Source of the DNA: Sambucus nigra
Taxonomy: Eukaryota; Streptophyta; Magnoliopsida; Dipsacales; Adoxaceae
Length of the DNA stretch: 64,000 nucleotides
Direction: 5' to 3'
NCBI GenBank assembly: GCA_949130495.1
Contig: OX422207.1
Span: 834,432,073 to 834,496,072, forward strand
The notes beneath the pieces are model-generated. The model had not been told where the DNA came from. It ran no database searches and was given only the letters and a program-made list of their open reading frames with translations. The position numbers were made by a program, and so were the translations under genes. Of this stretch, positions 60,328 through 64,000 are shown one piece after another; positions within the stretch are counted from its first letter, which is position 1, and every line of letters begins with the position of its first letter.

Positions 60328-62671
60328 GTTTTTACTCTTGGGAATTGGGACACGATTAAAATTTCTTCATTTATAGATCCACTTTAACCCCAGGGTATTA
60401 AATATCAATCGTTAGATGGCCGCTTTAGAGGGAACTGAGGAGTCTTATTATATGGCCAGCGGCTTATACGCAATCTCCTCTGTTTTGTTGCAGTAGTAGA
60501 GCCATATCCACAACGTTAATAATTAGTGTTTAAATTTTACTTTTGTTAGTTCAATGTCAAATTTGATTTTAGCAGTTCAATACACCTATATGGAATTATT
60601 TTGTGCCCGCTTACCATTGTTGTGAACAAACAGTATATTCAAAACATGGAATAAAAGAAAAATTTATCTTTGTTTATCACGTTAAAGATAAAAAATGTCC
60701 ATTTATTTCCCGAAATATTATAAACTTCTTCTATTTGTTTTTACATTTCACTTCTTTGTATCAGATGGATGATATGTTATGATAAAAAAGGAATGCATAT
60801 CCCTTTCCATATCCTCCTTATCAGGTCGTACTATTTTAACCATTCTGGTTTATTCCTGTTTCCCTCCCTCATTTCCGTCTTACCCTTCACATTCCCCTTC
60901 CCTTCCCCTCGTTCTAACCCATCCTTTTATGTTTTTTAAATTTACAATAATACCCTCCTTTTAATTAAATAAAATTATATGCTCATGTCCGACACCAACA
61001 GCATAAAACTTTGTTCTCACACATATGCTACCCTGTCAGGGAGATTCTTAGGCAATGGAAGAGCAGTAACATATCTTTAATCATTTTTCATTGCATATAT
61101 CATTCAAAAGAACATAAGAATCCAATATAACTCTATCTCGCATCATACATTTTGTTTGGAAAATAATTGATTTTGTCAATAAAATTGAAAACTCCAAATA
61201 ACTGTTTATTTCTTTGCTTTTGGTTTATATCCATTTGTAGAAACCATATCATCCTCAACATATACCTACTACTCTTTCTGTTATATTCAAATTTAAAGTT
61301 ACTTTATAAAGTTAGTAAATTACAAATTGCAGAATGTCAATATATAATTCTTTCAGTCTTTAGACAATATAAATTGCAAAGTTGCAGAATGTCAAGAAAT
61401 ATTAATAAATTAAAGACTCCTCAATGAATGCTTGAAGAATTATGCACTTTAACTTACAAAATCAACATAAAAAAAACTTACTTCATTGGCAATGAGTGAT
61501 TATCCACCAATATGCTCTTAAATATGAACTGTCATATTCCCCACTTTCTCTTGTCATCGGGAGACATTGGGTTGAGAATTGAAATTTAGTTATAATAAAC
61601 CACACCTTAACATACAATAATGTTTGCAAATATAAACCAAACCCTAATTTTCTTGAATAGACACATATCACAAAATTAGACACGAAACAATGAAGGTTAC
61701 CTCAGAGGTGGTTGCAGGAGAAGGGGCTGCCTTTGCTCCCTTCGCTACAAAACTAAACCTTCAATATTTTGTGGCCTTTGATGGAAACTTTAGTTCTTTT
61801 CAAACCTTATTAGATTCTGGTATAAACGTGTATTTTGGAAGTTCACCGCAGGACTCAAAACTTCTAGACAACAGTTTGTTTGGCCTATGATAAAATTTAG
61901 AGTGAAAGATAAGGGATTAATTATAAGAGGAAGGGATCCCTAACCATTGTGCCTAGTCCAAAATAGTAAATTTGAGTGGGGAAAAATTACATAAAACAGA
62001 GAGAAAAAAACGGCTTCAGAAAATTCATCAAGAGTAACTTTTCAGGGTCCGCTACCCTAGGGAAGAAGGGAAAAACATGGGGAAAAAGTATATGTTAAAG
62101 AATGCGTAATGATTGTATATAAGGGTGAACATGTTCCATGTCTATACTAAAACAAAATCAAGAATCAATATTTTATGTCCAACACTATGTATTTCCATCA
62201 GCTCATCGTTAATTCAACATTCAACCTTAATCATCAACAAAACAAATGAATAAAAAGTGTTTAATCATCGAATGATAGTGTCATTCACAACAGACCCCTA
62301 ATTCTATATTACCAGTAACAAAACATGTAAAAAATACATAAATAAAAAAGAGCACCAATTTCCAAAAACGCATACAAACCTCTATGTAACATGTCCGAAG
62401 TATTCGAGTACTAAAAGAAATAAAAAAAGAAGGATATATAGAGTATCCGTACTTCATAGACTCTAAATACGAGGAAATGTAGAGCAGGTAGTAAGTAGAG
62501 TGAAATCACCTGGGTGGCAGAACAAGTGGACCAGAGAAAAAACTCAAACCATTGGAATACGCTCATAAAAGATCATCATGCTGTTTATAACTAGCTAACA
62601 AAATTAATATATACATCGAGACAATATAGTTAACAAAAAAGTTAGGGGACTAATACACCAACATACCATTA
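60328..62671. other. AT-rich spacer, no gene recognised
   Basis: Short open frames at 60779-60964, 61167-61427 and 61690-61890 have no recognisable domain. No element boundary supported. Confidence 0.45.
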
Positions 62672-63456
62672 TGACATCCCGCCTAATAAAATACCGGGTG
62701 ATCAATCCTATACCAGATTAAAACAAGAATATTATATGGTTCATTCTTAGCATCACTGTCGAAAACCAATTTAATTACTAATAACTTAATAGGTTGGTGT
62801 CAAAATTTTATATTAACAATTTTTTTAACCAAACCAACTAAATAAAACACTCACACAATTAATCTACACAAAACTGAAATGAAATAAAATAACTGAACAC
62901 TTTGTACAACATAATACAACCAAATCGAATGCCGAACTAAAACAGCGGTAAAAGAATAAATGAATACAATTGGGTTATCTGCCCGAATATTACTACAATG
63001 CTTCCTATCTGGATTACAAGGATATACGCATCTAAAATAAACCTGCTTGCATCCACAGCTGCGATAGCAACGTCTGACTCGAAAGGATCATCATCCAGGC
63101 GTCCCTGTGTCTGGACACCTAATATATATACATATATAGTAAGAGAGAGGGGAAATAGAGAAATGGGTCAGAGCCCAAGTTTTGAAAATATTTGTCAAGT
63201 GCTTCAAATACTATATTTTTAAAATATGAAATCTCTCATATTTAAACTGGTATCGCACTCCCATGAGATACACCTCACCCCTCCTCTAATAGTGCACAAA
63301 TATCGCATACATTTTAAACAACCTAGTTAAGCGACCCTCCCTAACTAATCTCTTTCGCACATCCTCTAAGTCCTTATAACTATCACCTACCCTGCGTGAT
63401 ATAATACACGTTACCGTAAGCTAATACCTGAGCTTTAGTTACCATATTCATCGATT

Positions 63457-63492
<36 letters not shown>

Positions 63493-64000
63493 CGTTCATT
63501 TGTCAAAACGTTCACTAGTTTAAAACACCAATTCACTTGCTTATAAAAATCCCGTATATTTAATTCTCATTTTAATATACAATTCACATTTGTATAAATC
63601 CGAATATATATCTCCTGGAAGAAGAATAAACCCTTATCCATTTTACACTTTACACAAGTCTAAGTTGTATGATATCTCATCTTCATACACAAGCAATATA
63701 CTATACACAACAAGTATATTTATACCTATATTACAATCATAAGTATAATAACCATCCCACTGAGATATAACTCGAGGATGCAGTATCAAGTGCCCATCCA
63801 CATTCAAGTTTACTCACGTGACCACGGTACCAAGTCAGACTCATTCATGGTCATGGTAAAAACTAAACGGTGGAGGAGGTCATGGACGATATGACCTGGG
63901 GACTATACTCTCCCTGCTCATCAAGCCAGGGGATTCACCCAAATCACATAACCTCCATGTATATATATATATATATAATTTGGTTGTTCATCCCTATGCC
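62672..64000 (-). repeat. Diverged LTR of the element A family, cut by the window end
   Basis: From TGACATCCCGCCTAA onward it is collinear with 1744 on (shared blocks: GGTTCATTCTTAGCATCAC, GTCGAAAACCAA, GTCCCTGTGTCTGGACACCT, GGTATCGCACTCCCATGAGATA, GACCTGGGGACTATAC) but clearly more diverged than the two element A LTRs are from each other. Same orientation as element A. Left of 62672 there is no element A interior; AATGGTAT on the minus strand is only a partial PBS match. Solo LTR or one LTR of another element; the right end is outside the window. Confidence 0.85.

Noticed and set aside
61690..61890. 66-codon ORF starting MKVTSEVVAGEG
   Set aside because: Coding-like start but no recognisable family, no splice context and stops soon after; not supportable as a gene.

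Overview
The window is repeat-rich nuclear DNA of a flowering plant. Evidence: plant LTR retrotransposons (Ty3/Gypsy and Ty1/Copia), an RTE-type LINE, an Au-type SINE, CACTA and hAT elements, and fragments of typical plant genes (DPE2, plant cysteine oxidase, RMA-type RING ligase, RPA70, PP2C). The species cannot be named from sequence alone. I see no intact host gene, tRNA gene or rRNA. Almost everything is nested, mostly inactive transposable elements with AT-rich spacer between them.

Layout. 1-1741 is featureless AT-rich DNA. 1742-11336 is a complete non-autonomous Gypsy-type element on the minus strand (LTRs over 3 kb, non-coding interior, PBS, PPT, 5-bp TSD ATTGG), i.e. a LARD. 11873-12956 is a long-arm foldback (Mutator-like) element carrying an Au-type SINE. 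14648-17345 is a minus-strand Gypsy gag/protease remnant. It abuts head-to-head a plus-strand Tat-lineage Gypsy pol remnant (17350-19014: RT end, RNase H, second RNase H, integrase start).

The probable 3' LTR of that Tat element (starting about 20080) has been split twice. The first insertion is a 15.1-kb CACTA transposon (20249-35352, TSD TAT, termini CACTACAAGAAAAA). The second is a gag-only Copia-like element B (35478-45616), which itself contains an RTE LINE (about 40090-43077). The CACTA element is the most interesting object. It has no recognisable transposase but carries plus-strand fragments of at least five unrelated host genes in one direction: RMA-type RING E3, RPA70, DPE2, plant cysteine oxidase and PP2C, plus an unidentified open exon. 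It also holds a complete 1.8-kb TRIM-like LTR element, a small MITE, a LINE scrap and a perfect 36-bp inverted repeat. It behaves like a Pack-CACTA gene-capture element.

From 45.7 kb on: a probable degenerate Gypsy LTR (about 45888-48190); a cluster of GGTCACG motifs (48206-48660); a decayed Copia pol (49640-51330) interrupted by a CACTA-type end at 51332; a second gag-only element C (52258-57726) related to B with an intact 275-residue Gag-like ORF; another CACTA-type end at 57972; a hAT MITE with a perfect 8-bp TSD (59901-60327); and at 62672-64000 a diverged, window-truncated LTR of the same family as the first element.

The elements interact mainly by nesting. Non-autonomous elements (LARD, B, C, TRIM, MITEs, Pack-CACTA) depend on enzymes supplied from elsewhere; no intact reverse transcriptase, integrase or transposase is present. 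Similarity statements are by-eye recognition of family motifs; no database search was run.
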